From NCBI GenBank assembly GCA_002337055.1, contig DDFG01000005.1, positions 1-13,034 of the forward strand: a stretch of DNA of 13,034 nt, given 5' to 3'. Of this stretch, positions 1 to 7,297 are shown in pieces. Under the pieces are notes generated by a model. It saw only the letters and a list, made by a program, of their open reading frames with translations. It ran no database searches and was not told the DNA's origin. This DNA comes from Betaproteobacteria bacterium UBA1934 (GTDB taxonomy: Bacteria; Pseudomonadota; Gammaproteobacteria; Burkholderiales; Rhodocyclaceae). The first letter of the stretch is position 1, and each line of letters begins with the position of its first letter. Position numbers and translations under genes: made by a program.

Positions 1-1908
1 AATCTCTTGCAAATTGTCAATGGTCGCCGAGACGTCCTGCTGCAACTGTCCAAAGGTACCCATGAAATCGCCGACCATACGCCGTGTTAGGTCGCCCTTG
101 GCAAGTGCCGTCATCACTTCCGCAACCTCGTTCAGTCCGCGCTCGGAATTTTCGAGCAGCCGGTTCATCTGCTGACCTAGCAGAAGGAAGAAACCATCCT
201 TGCCCGCGGTATCGAAACGCCGCGTGAAGTCGCCATTTGCGGCGGCCTCGACAATCGCGGCCGCTTCCTTCTCCACCATCACTTCCGCCGTACGATCACG
301 CCATTCCGCCACTGCCCCCAGGCGTTCGCCCCTGTCGTTGATGACCGGATTGGCCTGTACGGTCATATAGTGTCCACCCAACTCGAGATCGGCCTGGTAG
401 GTGGATTTGAATTCGGCCAGCAGGCGAGCCTGATGCTCGGGACGCTTGTGGAACCCGTCAATGTTCTGCCCGACCAAATGATCGGCACTGAAACTGGGCA
501 ACTGTTTGCGGATATCGGTTTCGGCTGCCTTGAGGGTCTGCACCACCGCCTTGTTGGCATAGATGATGGTACGCGAGGTATCGGCGATCATCACGCCGGT
601 GGAGACATTGTCGAGCGCAATCTTGACACGGCTCATCTCGTCCGCCTGCCGCTTGGTTTCCGCAACCTCGAAACCCATTCGAGTTTGCAGTATCTGCAAG
701 CCCTGCATGGCTTTACCGATTTCGTCGTTGCGCGTGATATCCACCGCGTTGGTGTAGCGCCCTTGCAGAACGTTGGCAAATGTATCTACCATCTCGGTCA
801 TTGGGCGCCGGATGTGCCGCGCCAGCAACCAGGCTACCAGCCCACCCACAACCAGGGCCAATAGCGCAAAGACGAGCGTTAACCGGGTGGCGCGGCTGAT
901 CGAGAGGCGAACATCTTCTTGTGCGCTGACGCTGCGTTTTTCCAGTACCGAACGCCCCTCAAGCAAGAGCTGCTTGTTTTCCCGCCACAACGGTGTTTCT
1001 TCGCTGTTGAGCAGCGACTTGGCTTCGCCTGATTCCCCTGCTTTCACCGCAGCCAGTACCTTGTCCTGAACCCTGGCTTGCCGGGCGCGCACGGTGGCGA
1101 TTTGCTCAAGCCCCGCGCGCAGGCTATCGTCGCCGGCAGCAAGCCCTCGCGCGGCTTCGAGTTGAGTCTGGAACTCGCTGCGGGCCTGGTCGAGATTCTC
1201 GAACGCCTTGCGGTTAGCCGGATCGAGCACCGCGTTGCGGAGCGCCTGCCCCATCTGCAACCCCTGGGCGTACATCTCGTCGTAATGGCGTTGCAGCTTC
1301 TGCTCATTGTCGACCAGCGCGGCAAAATGGTTGCGCACGTCAAACATGCCATTCATCGCAAACGACATCGCCAACATGGAAATCAGCACCACGGCAGCCA
1401 CCGCGGCCCACAGTTTGGCGGCGATGCCGATGTGCCCGACATCGAGCAGGTTACGTCCCTTGACGGCCTGCCCATACCGGATTGCTAATTTGCCTTGACG
1501 ATTCTCCCGGAACAGCCGGTAGATCTTTTCCACCTCGGCAATCGCCCGAGGATCCGCCTTGCGCCGCACCGATATGTAGCCGGTCACCTGTCCGTTTTCG
1601 ACAATCGGAGCAGCATTGGCGAGCACCCAATAGTAGTCGCCGTTCTTGCAGCGATTTTTCACATAACCTGTCCAGGGACGGCCTTGCTTCAGGGTATCCC
1701 ACAAATCCTTGAAAGCTTCGGGCGGCATGTCCGGATGACGCACGATGTTGTGCGGCTCACCGATCAGTTCCTGCTCGCTGAAACCGGAGATTTCGAGGAA
1801 GTCGCGATTAACGTAGGTGAGACGCCCCTTGGTGTCGGTCTTGGAGACAATCAGGTGAGTGTCCGCCAAAAGGCGTTCGCGGTCGGTCACTGGCTGGTTG
1901 TTGCGCAT
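1..1908 (-). CDS. Aer-type methyl-accepting chemotaxis receptor with two PAS domains (3' part outside window)
   Basis: Inner-membrane chemoreceptor, probably for aerotaxis or energy taxis. It is open through 636 codons and leaves the window before the methyl-accepting signalling domain. The start is ATG at 1908 with GAGGA about 6 bases upstream. Residues about 15-115 form a PAS domain with the Aer-like strings PHNIVRHPDMP and RPWTGYVKNR, which in the Aer family belong to the FAD-binding pocket. TM1 is about 160-182 and TM2 about 343-363, enclosing a helical periplasmic region of about 160 residues. A HAMP domain follows (about 364-412), then a second PAS (about 420-530), then a HAMP-like repeat (about 540-620) with the string GDLTRRM. 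E. coli Aer has one PAS and no real periplasmic domain, so this is a larger hybrid. It is the last gene seen in the mot-che operon, 70 bases after cheW. Receptor class is confident; the oxygen or redox ligand is inferred. Confidence 0.93.
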   Translation of the reverse strand, partial: MRNNQPVTDRERLLADTHLIVSKTDTKGRLTYVNRDFLEISGFSEQELIGEPHNIVRHPDMPPEAFKDLWDTLKQGRPWTGYVKNRCKNGDYYWVLANAAPIVENGQVTGYISVRRKADPRAIAEVEKIYRLFRENRQGKLAIRYGQAVKGRNLLDVGHIGIAAKLWAAVAAVVLISMLAMSFAMNGMFDVRNHFAALVDNEQKLQRHYDEMYAQGLQMGQALRNAVLDPANRKAFENLDQARSEFQTQLEAARGLAAGDDSLRAGLEQIATVRARQARVQDKVLAAVKAGESGEAKSLLNSEETPLWRENKQLLLEGRSVLEKRSVSAQEDVRLSISRATRLTLVFALLALVVGGLVAWLLARHIRRPMTEMVDTFANVLQGRYTNAVDITRNDEIGKAMQGLQILQTRMGFEVAETKRQADEMSRVKIALDNVSTGVMIADTSRTIIYANKAVVQTLKAAETDIRKQLPSFSADHLVGQNIDGFHKRPEHQARLLAEFKSTYQADLELGGHYMTVQANPVINDRGERLGAVAEWRDRTAEVMVEKEAAAIVEAAANGDFTRRFDTAGKDGFFLLLGQQMNRLLENSERGLNEVAEVMTALAKGDLTRRMVGDFMGTFGQLQQDVSATIDNLQEI

Positions 1909-1978
1909 GGCTTTCCTCGGTGATCGGTTGATTGGCACGGTAGCCCGCCGGCTTTGCCGCCGCAGGGGCCGGACGTGT

Positions 1979-2476
1979 TTATTCCATTGCTTCGTCGACT
2001 AGCGCCATGTCAGCGCTGGTCATCAGTCGTTCAATATCGGTCACGATCACCATGCGCGATTCCATCGAGGCCAGGCCGACGATGTACTGCGTGTCGAAAG
2101 TTGCCGAGAAATCCGGCGCAGGGCGAATTTGCGCCGCGCTCAGCATAATGACGTCGGATACGCTATCGACCACCACACCAACCACCCGCGCGCCGAGATT
2201 GAGAATGATGACCACCGTCAGCGGCGTGTAATCGACCTGCCCGAGTTCGAACTTGATGCGCAGATCGACAATGGGCACGATGGTACCGCGCAGGTTGATG
2301 ACACCCTTGATGAAAGGCGGGGCCTTGGCAATCAGGGTTGGCTTTTCGTAGCCTCGAATCTCCTGCACCTTTAGAATGTCTATGGCATATTCCTCATTGC
2401 CGAGCGTGAAGGTCAGGTATTCCTGCATGACCAGGTTTTCGTCCGCCTGCGTGCCCAGCTTGTGTCCTGCTTCCAT
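1979..2476 (-). CDS. cheW: Chemotaxis coupling protein CheW
   Basis: Cytoplasmic adaptor that joins receptors to the CheA kinase in the chemosensory array. The product is 165 residues, normal for the family. The CheW fold is recognisable from about residue 17: the segment LTFTLGNEEYAIDILKVQEI, then the conserved IKGVINLRGTIVPIVDLR, where the arginine after NL is typical of receptor- and kinase-binding CheW surfaces, and later VGVVVDSVSDV. The first 16 residues are a variable tail. ATG at 2476 is preferred over Met17 because GGGAGA precedes it at a suitable distance and Met17 has no such site. It lies 29 bases after cheA and is surely in the same transcript. Confidence 0.96.
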   Translation of the reverse strand: MEAGHKLGTQADENLVMQEYLTFTLGNEEYAIDILKVQEIRGYEKPTLIAKAPPFIKGVINLRGTIVPIVDLRIKFELGQVDYTPLTVVIILNLGARVVGVVVDSVSDVIMLSAAQIRPAPDFSATFDTQYIVGLASMESRMVIVTDIERLMTSADMALVDEAME

Positions 2477-2505
2477 CGTCTGTCTCCCGCTGTCGATTGT
2501 TCGGC

Positions 2506-4800
2506 CTATGCAGCCATGGCGCCGCGTCCCATCGCGGCGATGGCGCCCGGATCGAGGATCATGGCAACATGGCCATCGCCCATGATGGTCGCGCCCGAGA
2601 TCCCCGGCACGCGCCGATAATTGGCTTCCAGACTCTTGATGACCACTTGGTGCTGACCGAGCAACGCATCCACGAACAACGCCACCCGGCTGCCATTGGC
2701 GTCGATGACAACGAGTATGCCCTGGCAGAAACTGCCACTGGCCGGCGTCAGCCCGAAAAGTTCGTGCAAGGCCACCACGGGCAGGTATTCGCCCCGGAAG
2801 GCAATGACGCGCCCCTGATTGGCCATGGTCTTGATATCGTCGGCCGTCGGCTGCAACGACTCGATCACCGATGCGAGCGGCAGAATATAGATCTGGTCGC
2901 CAACGCCGATCGACATGCCGTCGAGTATGGCCAGCGTGAGGGGCAACCGAACCGTCATACGGGTGCCGATGCCAAGCATGGATTCGATATCCACCCGCCC
3001 ACCCATCGCCTGGATATTGCGACGTACGACATCCATACCGACACCGCGTCCGGAAACGTCCGTCACGGTCTCGGCAGTGGAAAATCCAGCTTCGAAGATC
3101 AGCCCGAACACTTCCGGATCGCTCATCTGATCGCTGACCTGCATGCCACGCTCACGCGCCTTGGCCAGAATTTTCTGCCGGCTGATGCCGGCACCGTCGT
3201 CGCCGACCTCGATCACGATGTTGCCGCCCTGGTGATAAGCCTTGAGGGTGATAGTGCCCACAGGCGGCTTTCCCGCGACAGCGCGTCGCTCCGGTGACTC
3301 GATGCCGTGGTCGAGGCTGTTGCGGATCAGGTGCGTCAGGGGATCCGCGATACGTTCAATCAGGCTTTTGTCGAGCTCGGTGGTCTCGCCGCTGGTTTTC
3401 AGTTCGACCTGTTTGCCGAGTTTGCCGGAGAGATCGCGCACAACACGCGGGAAACGCGAAAACACGAAGGAAATCGGCAGCATGCGAATCGACATCACCG
3501 ATTCTTGCAAATCGCGGGTATTCCGTTCGAGCTGCGCAAGCCCGTTGACCAGGCGCTCCGGGGTGGCATCCTGCATGGATTGCGCCGCCTGCTGGAGCAT
3601 TGCCTGAGTGATCACCAACTCGCCGACCAGATTGATCAGCTGATCAACTTTTTCGACATTGACACGAATAGACGAATCGCCACTTGCCGTCGCTTTGGCG
3701 GGTTTTTCCGCGCTCACGCGAGTCGATCTGACCGGAGAAGTGGCGGGTGACTTGGCATAGGCCTCGATGCCTGGGGGGATCGACACGGAGTCGGCTGCAT
3801 TTGCAATGGTCGGCAAGGGCGCAAAGAAGCCGTAACCATCGCCCTCGTCGGTCATGCCTGTCGAATTGACCGGCGGAGCGGCCGCTAGGACAGGTAACGG
3901 CGCGAAAAATCCATAGCCATCGCCCTCTTCATTGGCGTCGCCAACTGTCGGCGATGCCGCAACCGCCGCTGTCGGGAGCGGTTCAAAGAAGCCATAGCTG
4001 TCGTCCTGAGGTTCCGCCGAGGTCGGCAAGGGATCGAAGAAACCGTAAGCTGCCTCTTCGACAGGCGCTCCCGGCGCATCGTCGAAAAGACCGAAAGCCT
4101 CATCGCCATGCGCGTCTTCCGAGGATGTTTCGACAATTCGCCAAGCACCGCTGTCAGCGATGAAGTCGAGCTGGTCGGCGAACGATTCCTGCGGCTGATC
4201 GGAGGTCAGCGAAAGCTGCCAGAACCCCATCCTGTTCGGCTCGCCGGGCTGGATGTCTACCTTGAGTGCGCCGATCTCGCCCAGCGCAGCCATAAAATTG
4301 TCAAGCCCGCCGTCGTCAACCGATGCGCGAGTTGGCACGAATTCGATGCGATAACGATGCGTACCGGGCGTGGAGGGAACCTGCCCGGCCTGCGTCGCCC
4401 CGCCGGATGCATCGCCCTCCGACATCGCACGCAGGCGACGGCTTAGCGCCTCCACCTCGGCCGGATCAGCCTCACCCTGGCCCTGATGCGCCTCCAGCAT
4501 CGCCTTCAGCACATCGCAACTGGACAAAAAGGCGTCCACTTTGTCGGTGGAGAGGTCGAGTTCGCGCTTGCGGATACGATCCAGCAAATTTTCCAGCAAA
4601 TGGGTGGTTTCGGCCAGATCGTTGAATCCGAAAGTGCCGGAACTGCCTTTGATGGAATGCGCCGCCCGGAAAATGGCGTTCAGCTCCTCGTCATCCGGAT
4701 GCTCAATATCCAGATTGAGAAGGAGATTCTCCATTGCCGCCAGATGCTCCGCTGACTCCTCGAAGAACACCTGGTAAAACTGACTCATGTCGATGGCCAT
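2506..4800 (-). CDS. cheA: Chemotaxis sensor histidine kinase CheA
   Basis: Array kinase that autophosphorylates and passes phosphate to CheY (and CheB, if present elsewhere). 764 residues. The N-terminal HPt domain (about 1-105) carries the phospho-accepting His48 in AAHSIKGSSGTFGF. Residues 148-225 resemble a P2-like or regulatory domain. Residues 226-375 are a long acidic, proline- and alanine-rich linker holding four YGFFxPLP repeats. P3 dimerisation is about 377-440. The P4 ATPase shows the N box (LIRNSLDHGIE, 491-501), the G1 box (DDGAGIS, 534-540), an FEAGFSTAE segment (569-577) and the G2 box (GRGVGMDVV, 584-592). The CheW-like P5 is about 620-755. All catalytic motifs are intact. ATG at 4800 has GGAG about 7 bases upstream; Met5 is a possible alternative start. 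It lies 34 bases after cheY. Confidence 0.97.
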   Translation of the reverse strand: MAIDMSQFYQVFFEESAEHLAAMENLLLNLDIEHPDDEELNAIFRAAHSIKGSSGTFGFNDLAETTHLLENLLDRIRKRELDLSTDKVDAFLSSCDVLKAMLEAHQGQGEADPAEVEALSRRLRAMSEGDASGGATQAGQVPSTPGTHRYRIEFVPTRASVDDGGLDNFMAALGEIGALKVDIQPGEPNRMGFWQLSLTSDQPQESFADQLDFIADSGAWRIVETSSEDAHGDEAFGLFDDAPGAPVEEAAYGFFDPLPTSAEPQDDSYGFFEPLPTAAVAASPTVGDANEEGDGYGFFAPLPVLAAAPPVNSTGMTDEGDGYGFFAPLPTIANAADSVSIPPGIEAYAKSPATSPVRSTRVSAEKPAKATASGDSSIRVNVEKVDQLINLVGELVITQAMLQQAAQSMQDATPERLVNGLAQLERNTRDLQESVMSIRMLPISFVFSRFPRVVRDLSGKLGKQVELKTSGETTELDKSLIERIADPLTHLIRNSLDHGIESPERRAVAGKPPVGTITLKAYHQGGNIVIEVGDDGAGISRQKILAKARERGMQVSDQMSDPEVFGLIFEAGFSTAETVTDVSGRGVGMDVVRRNIQAMGGRVDIESMLGIGTRMTVRLPLTLAILDGMSIGVGDQIYILPLASVIESLQPTADDIKTMANQGRVIAFRGEYLPVVALHELFGLTPASGSFCQGILVVIDANGSRVALFVDALLGQHQVVIKSLEANYRRVPGISGATIMGDGHVAMILDPGAIAAMGRGAMAA
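3808..4047 (-). repeat. Four YGFFxPLP repeats in the CheA linker
   Basis: Within cheA, residues 252-331 contain YGFFDPLPT (252), YGFFEPLPT (269), YGFFAPLP (296) and YGFFAPLPT (323). A degenerate relative, AFGLFDDAP, lies at 235. Spacing is 17, 27 and 27 residues. Each core follows an acidic or small-residue stretch, and the last two share EGDGYGFFAPLP. DNA of the copies differs at many third positions (for example ggcgcaaagaagccgta against ggcgcgaaaaatccata), so the peptide rather than the DNA appears to be conserved. It looks like a short linear motif in a disordered linker. The binding partner is unknown to me. Confidence 0.9.
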
Positions 4801-4834
4801 GCGCCTGCTCCACAGGGTAGATGCAACGAGGGCT

Positions 4835-5200
4835 TCAGCCGATCACTTTGCGCACAACCTCGATCAGTTTTTGCGGGTCGAAAGGCTTGACCAGCCATCC
4901 CGTGGCCCCGGCGGCGCGGCCTTGCGACTTCATCGCGTCCGACGACTCGGTGGTCAGCATCAGGATCGGTGTTGCGGCGTACTGCGGCAGGGCGCGCAGG
5001 CTCTTGACCAGCGAGATTCCGTCCAAACGCGGCATGTTCTGATCGGTCAACACCAGATTGAAACTGCGCGTTTTGGCCTTGTCGAGGCCGTCCTGCCCGT
5101 CCGTCGCCTCGACAACTTCGTAGCCCGCGCTTTTGAGCGTGAACGACACCATCTGCCGAATTGAAATGGAATCATCGACCGCCAAAATGGTCTTTGCCAT
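4835..5200 (-). CDS. cheY: Chemotaxis response regulator CheY
   Basis: Single-domain receiver of 121 residues with no output domain. It is phosphorylated by CheA and then binds the flagellar switch. Acidic pocket residues are Asp9 and Asp10, the phospho-acceptor is Asp53 (TDQNMP), the switch threonine is Thr83 (MLTTES) and the conserved lysine is Lys105 (KPF). The position matching E. coli Tyr106 is Trp102 (GWLVKPF). ATG at 5200 has a strong GGGAGG site just upstream. It sits between motB and cheA in the same orientation. Because it is encoded with motAB and cheA, a motor-directed role is likely, but a phosphate-sink role cannot be excluded if other CheY proteins exist. Confidence 0.95.
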   Translation of the reverse strand: MAKTILAVDDSISIRQMVSFTLKSAGYEVVEATDGQDGLDKAKTRSFNLVLTDQNMPRLDGISLVKSLRALPQYAATPILMLTTESSDAMKSQGRAAGATGWLVKPFDPQKLIEVVRKVIG

Positions 5201-5226
5201 GCCTCCCCCTCCCTCTTCTCAATCAA

Positions 5227-5245
5227 GGGGCGCCCAGGGGCGCCC
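5227..5245. repeat. Direct doublet of GGGGCGCCC between motB and cheY
   Basis: Two copies of GGGGCGCCC are separated by a single A in the 68-base motB-cheY gap. Each copy contains the palindrome GGGCGCCC, so in the minus-strand RNA the two halves could pair with each other or each could fold on its own. No T-run follows in the minus-strand direction, so it is not a standard terminator. It could modulate RNA stability or readthrough between the stator and chemotaxis genes. Confidence 0.6.
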
Positions 5246-5268
5246 GGATAGTCTTTCTGTCTGTCGCG

Positions 5269-6210
5269 TCAAGGTTTCGGCGATATACCTTTACCCGGCA
5301 CCGTCGGCGCTGGCAGAGCCAGATCGCTCGCCGGGGCTTCCGGCCCTTCGTCCTGCAAGATGGCCATTTCAGTCTGTCGATTCAGCACGACCACGCTGAT
5401 CCGCCGATTGACCGGGTTAAGCGGATCATTCTTGTCGAAGAGCACCGTCGACGACTGCCCGACCACACGTAACACCTTGTTTTCGTCCATGCCGCCGAGA
5501 ATCAGTTCCCGCCTCGACGCATTGGCCCGGTTTGCTGACAATTCCCAGTTCGAGAACCCGCGTTCGCCGCCGCCAAACTGCGCCGCGTCGGTATGACCGG
5601 CCAGACTGACACGATTGGGCACGCCATTGAGCACGCGCCCGATCTGGCGCAACAACTCGCGCGAGTAGGGTTTGAGTTCGGCGCTACTGGAGTCGAACAT
5701 GGGGCGATTTTGTTCATCCACGAGTTGAATGCGCAATCCCTCGGCCGTGATGTCGAGCAGAATCTGGTTTTTGAATTGCGCCAGTTGCGGCGAATCCTGC
5801 ACCATTTTCTCGATTTTTGATTTCAGGTTTTCGAGTGCTTCTCGCTCAATGCGCTTGAATTCGGCAGTGGTTTCCTTAAGGTTGATCTGCTTGTGCTTGG
5901 CTTCGATATCGCCTTGCTTGACCTGTCCCGACTGCCTCGTTAAATCCTTGCCGCCGCCCTGGATCACACTGGAAGCATCGCCCGTTCCCGAGCCCCCCTT
6001 GTTGGCCACCAGCAAAGGACTCTGGAAGTAGTCGGCGATGCCTTTCAGATCGCCCTTGGCCGTCGACCCCAGCAGCCACATGAGCAGAAAGAACGCCATC
6101 ATAGCCGTCACGAAATCGGCATAAGCGATCTTCCAGGCGCCCCCGTGATGGCCGCCCGCAACCTTCTTGATGCGCTTGATGACTATCGGGCGGGTGGAGT
6201 CGTCGCTCAT
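5269..6210 (-). CDS. motB: Flagellar motor stator protein MotB
   Basis: Stator subunit that anchors the MotA-MotB proton channel to peptidoglycan. 313 residues. A basic cytoplasmic start (KRIKK, HHGGAWK) precedes the single membrane helix at about 29-48, AYADFVTAMMAFFLLMWLL. Asp32 is the expected proton-binding residue, which supports a proton rather than sodium motor together with the MotA type, though ion choice is inferred. A linker with a charged, probably helical stretch (about 100-145) leads to an OmpA-like peptidoglycan-binding domain (about 170-277) with SLAGHTDA, NWELSANRA and NPVNRRISVVVL. The C-terminal tail is proline-rich. It starts 25 bases after motA. No strong ribosome site is visible, which fits coupling to motA translation. 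Confidence 0.97.
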   Translation of the reverse strand: MSDDSTRPIVIKRIKKVAGGHHGGAWKIAYADFVTAMMAFFLLMWLLGSTAKGDLKGIADYFQSPLLVANKGGSGTGDASSVIQGGGKDLTRQSGQVKQGDIEAKHKQINLKETTAEFKRIEREALENLKSKIEKMVQDSPQLAQFKNQILLDITAEGLRIQLVDEQNRPMFDSSSAELKPYSRELLRQIGRVLNGVPNRVSLAGHTDAAQFGGGERGFSNWELSANRANASRRELILGGMDENKVLRVVGQSSTVLFDKNDPLNPVNRRISVVVLNRQTEMAILQDEGPEAPASDLALPAPTVPGKGISPKP

Positions 6211-6235
6211 GTCGGTGTCGGCTCGCTAGATCCGG

Positions 6236-7093
6236 TTATTTGCTCTTGCGAGCCTTGATTTCTTCTTCCAGTTCCTTGAACGACGGTCGCACGTCGCTGG
6301 AAAGCGCCTTGCGACCGAACTCGATAGCGACCTGCGGCGCGTAACCCGACATCGACGCCAGCAACACCATCTTGATGCAGGTATAAATCTTCGAGCCTTC
6401 GTGTGCTTTTTGCTCCAACTGCGTGGCGATCGGCGCCACGAAGCCGTATGAAATGAGAATACCGAGAAAAGTACCGACCAGTGCGCCACCAATCATCTTG
6501 CCGAGCACTGCCGGCGGCTGCCCGACGGAACCCATGACGTTCACCACGCCCATCACCGCCACCACGATACCGAACGCCGGCGTAGCATCGGCCACTTTGC
6601 TGATCACATGCCCGGGCACTTCGGCTTCGTGGTGGTGCACTTCCAGTTCCACGTCCATCAGACTTTCGATTTCGACGGTATTCAGATTGCCGCCCACCAT
6701 CATCCGCAGATAGTCGGTCGTGAACTCAATCACGTGATGATCGTGCAGTATCTCCGGATACTTGGAAAAAATCGGGCTGCCTTCGGGATTCTCGACGTCG
6801 TTTTCGATAGACATCAGGCCTTCCTTGCGCACCTTGGCCAGAATTTCGAACAACATCGCCAGCAGGTCGATGTACAGCGCCTTGGTGAAGTGCGACCCCT
6901 TGAGCACACTGGGCAGCGCGGCCACTGTTTTCTTGATGACTTTGATGTCATTGCCGGCGACGAATCCACCAATGGTCAAACCGACAATCGCCGCATATTC
7001 CGTCGGCACCCACAGCGCCAGCAGACTGCCGTGAATGGCGTAAGTCCCGAGCGATGATGCCAGGATAATGACGTAGCCGATAATCAAGAACAT
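6236..7093 (-). CDS. motA: Flagellar motor stator protein MotA
   Basis: Membrane stator subunit that forms the proton path with MotB and pushes on FliG. 285 residues, close to E. coli MotA. Four membrane segments are visible at about 2-20, 32-48, 168-190 and 199-222. The torque-loop residues match: Arg89 and Glu97 in AKVRKEGLMSIE correspond to E. coli Arg90 and Glu98. Pro172 and Pro221 correspond to Pro173 and Pro222, which are important for torque. ATG at 7093 has GGGGAG upstream. It is the first gene of the left cluster, about 45 bases downstream of a sigma-28-like promoter. Confidence 0.97.
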   Translation of the reverse strand: MFLIIGYVIILASSLGTYAIHGSLLALWVPTEYAAIVGLTIGGFVAGNDIKVIKKTVAALPSVLKGSHFTKALYIDLLAMLFEILAKVRKEGLMSIENDVENPEGSPIFSKYPEILHDHHVIEFTTDYLRMMVGGNLNTVEIESLMDVELEVHHHEAEVPGHVISKVADATPAFGIVVAVMGVVNVMGSVGQPPAVLGKMIGGALVGTFLGILISYGFVAPIATQLEQKAHEGSKIYTCIKMVLLASMSGYAPQVAIEFGRKALSSDVRPSFKELEEEIKARKSK

Positions 7094-7137
7094 CAGGCAC
7101 TCCCCTCACAGCCGCTCCGTGGCATCCCGCCATCGTT

Positions 7138-7173
7138 CGGCGCCAGTATCGGCGCCGTTTGCGCCGCCGTTTG
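7138..7173. repeat. Three degenerate 12-bp tandem units upstream of motA
   Basis: On the plus strand three adjacent 12-mers read CGGCGCCAGTAT, CGGCGCCGTTTG and CGCCGCCGTTTG. Read in another phase, 7153-7164 and 7165-7176 are two exact copies of CGCCGTTTGCGC. The array covers the proposed motA promoter and places TTTG (CAAA on the minus strand) in register with the -35 position. Confidence 0.75.
7146..7173 (-). promoter_or_regulatory. Sigma-28 (FliA)-type promoter for the motA operon
   Basis: On the minus strand, CAAA (7173-7170), 16 bases, then GCCGATAC (7153-7146). The known enterobacterial FliA consensus is TAAA, about 15 bases, GCCGATAA. The -10 element matches 7 of 8 bases; the -35 matches 3 of 4 and the spacer is one base long. 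A start near 7138-7140 would give a leader of about 45 bases before motA. Flagellar class III control of mot-che genes is well known, so the context supports it. No transcription data are available here. Confidence 0.6.
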
Positions 7174-7297
7174 CGCTATTGTAGCCAGATCATGACAGCG
7201 GGCGCAAAGCCCGACAACGACTTTTTTCGCTTAGCCCCGTTTCGCTGCGGAGCGCGATGCTAAACTAAGGGCCTACCTCGTCTTCCGGACAAGCGTC

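Noticed and set aside
1909..1978. GC-rich imperfect hairpin between cheW and the receptor gene
   Set aside because: The stem has bulges and no T-run follows in the transcript direction; it is not a supportable terminator.
2497..3297. A 266-codon plus-strand open frame opposite cheA
   Set aside because: It mirrors the cheA kinase and CheW-like domains in the opposite frame; composition is typical of a shadow (many His, Asp and Arg).
3632..3647. Perfect 16-bp palindrome TTGATCAGCTGATCAA, resembling an FNR site
   Set aside because: The spacer between TTGAT and ATCAA is 6 bases, not 4. It lies inside cheA and encodes the conserved P3 string DQLIN, so the palindrome is probably chance from coding constraint.
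4835..5200. Tryptophan in CheY at the position of E. coli Tyr106, as a possible constitutively active form
   Set aside because: As I recall, GW-x-VKPF is common in this CheY subgroup, so it is likely a normal variant and not a sign of altered activity.
7178..7183. TACAAT on the minus strand, a sigma-70 -10-like hexamer upstream of motA
   Set aside because: No convincing -35 hexamer lies 16 to 18 bases upstream; the sigma-28-like site fits the gene content better.
7198..7228. Stem CGGGC-GCAAA-GCCCG followed by CTTTTTT on the plus strand, terminator-like
   Set aside because: The T-run begins 8 bases after the stem, and no plus-strand gene lies upstream to be terminated. It may be part of the Nudix leader, but I cannot support a function.
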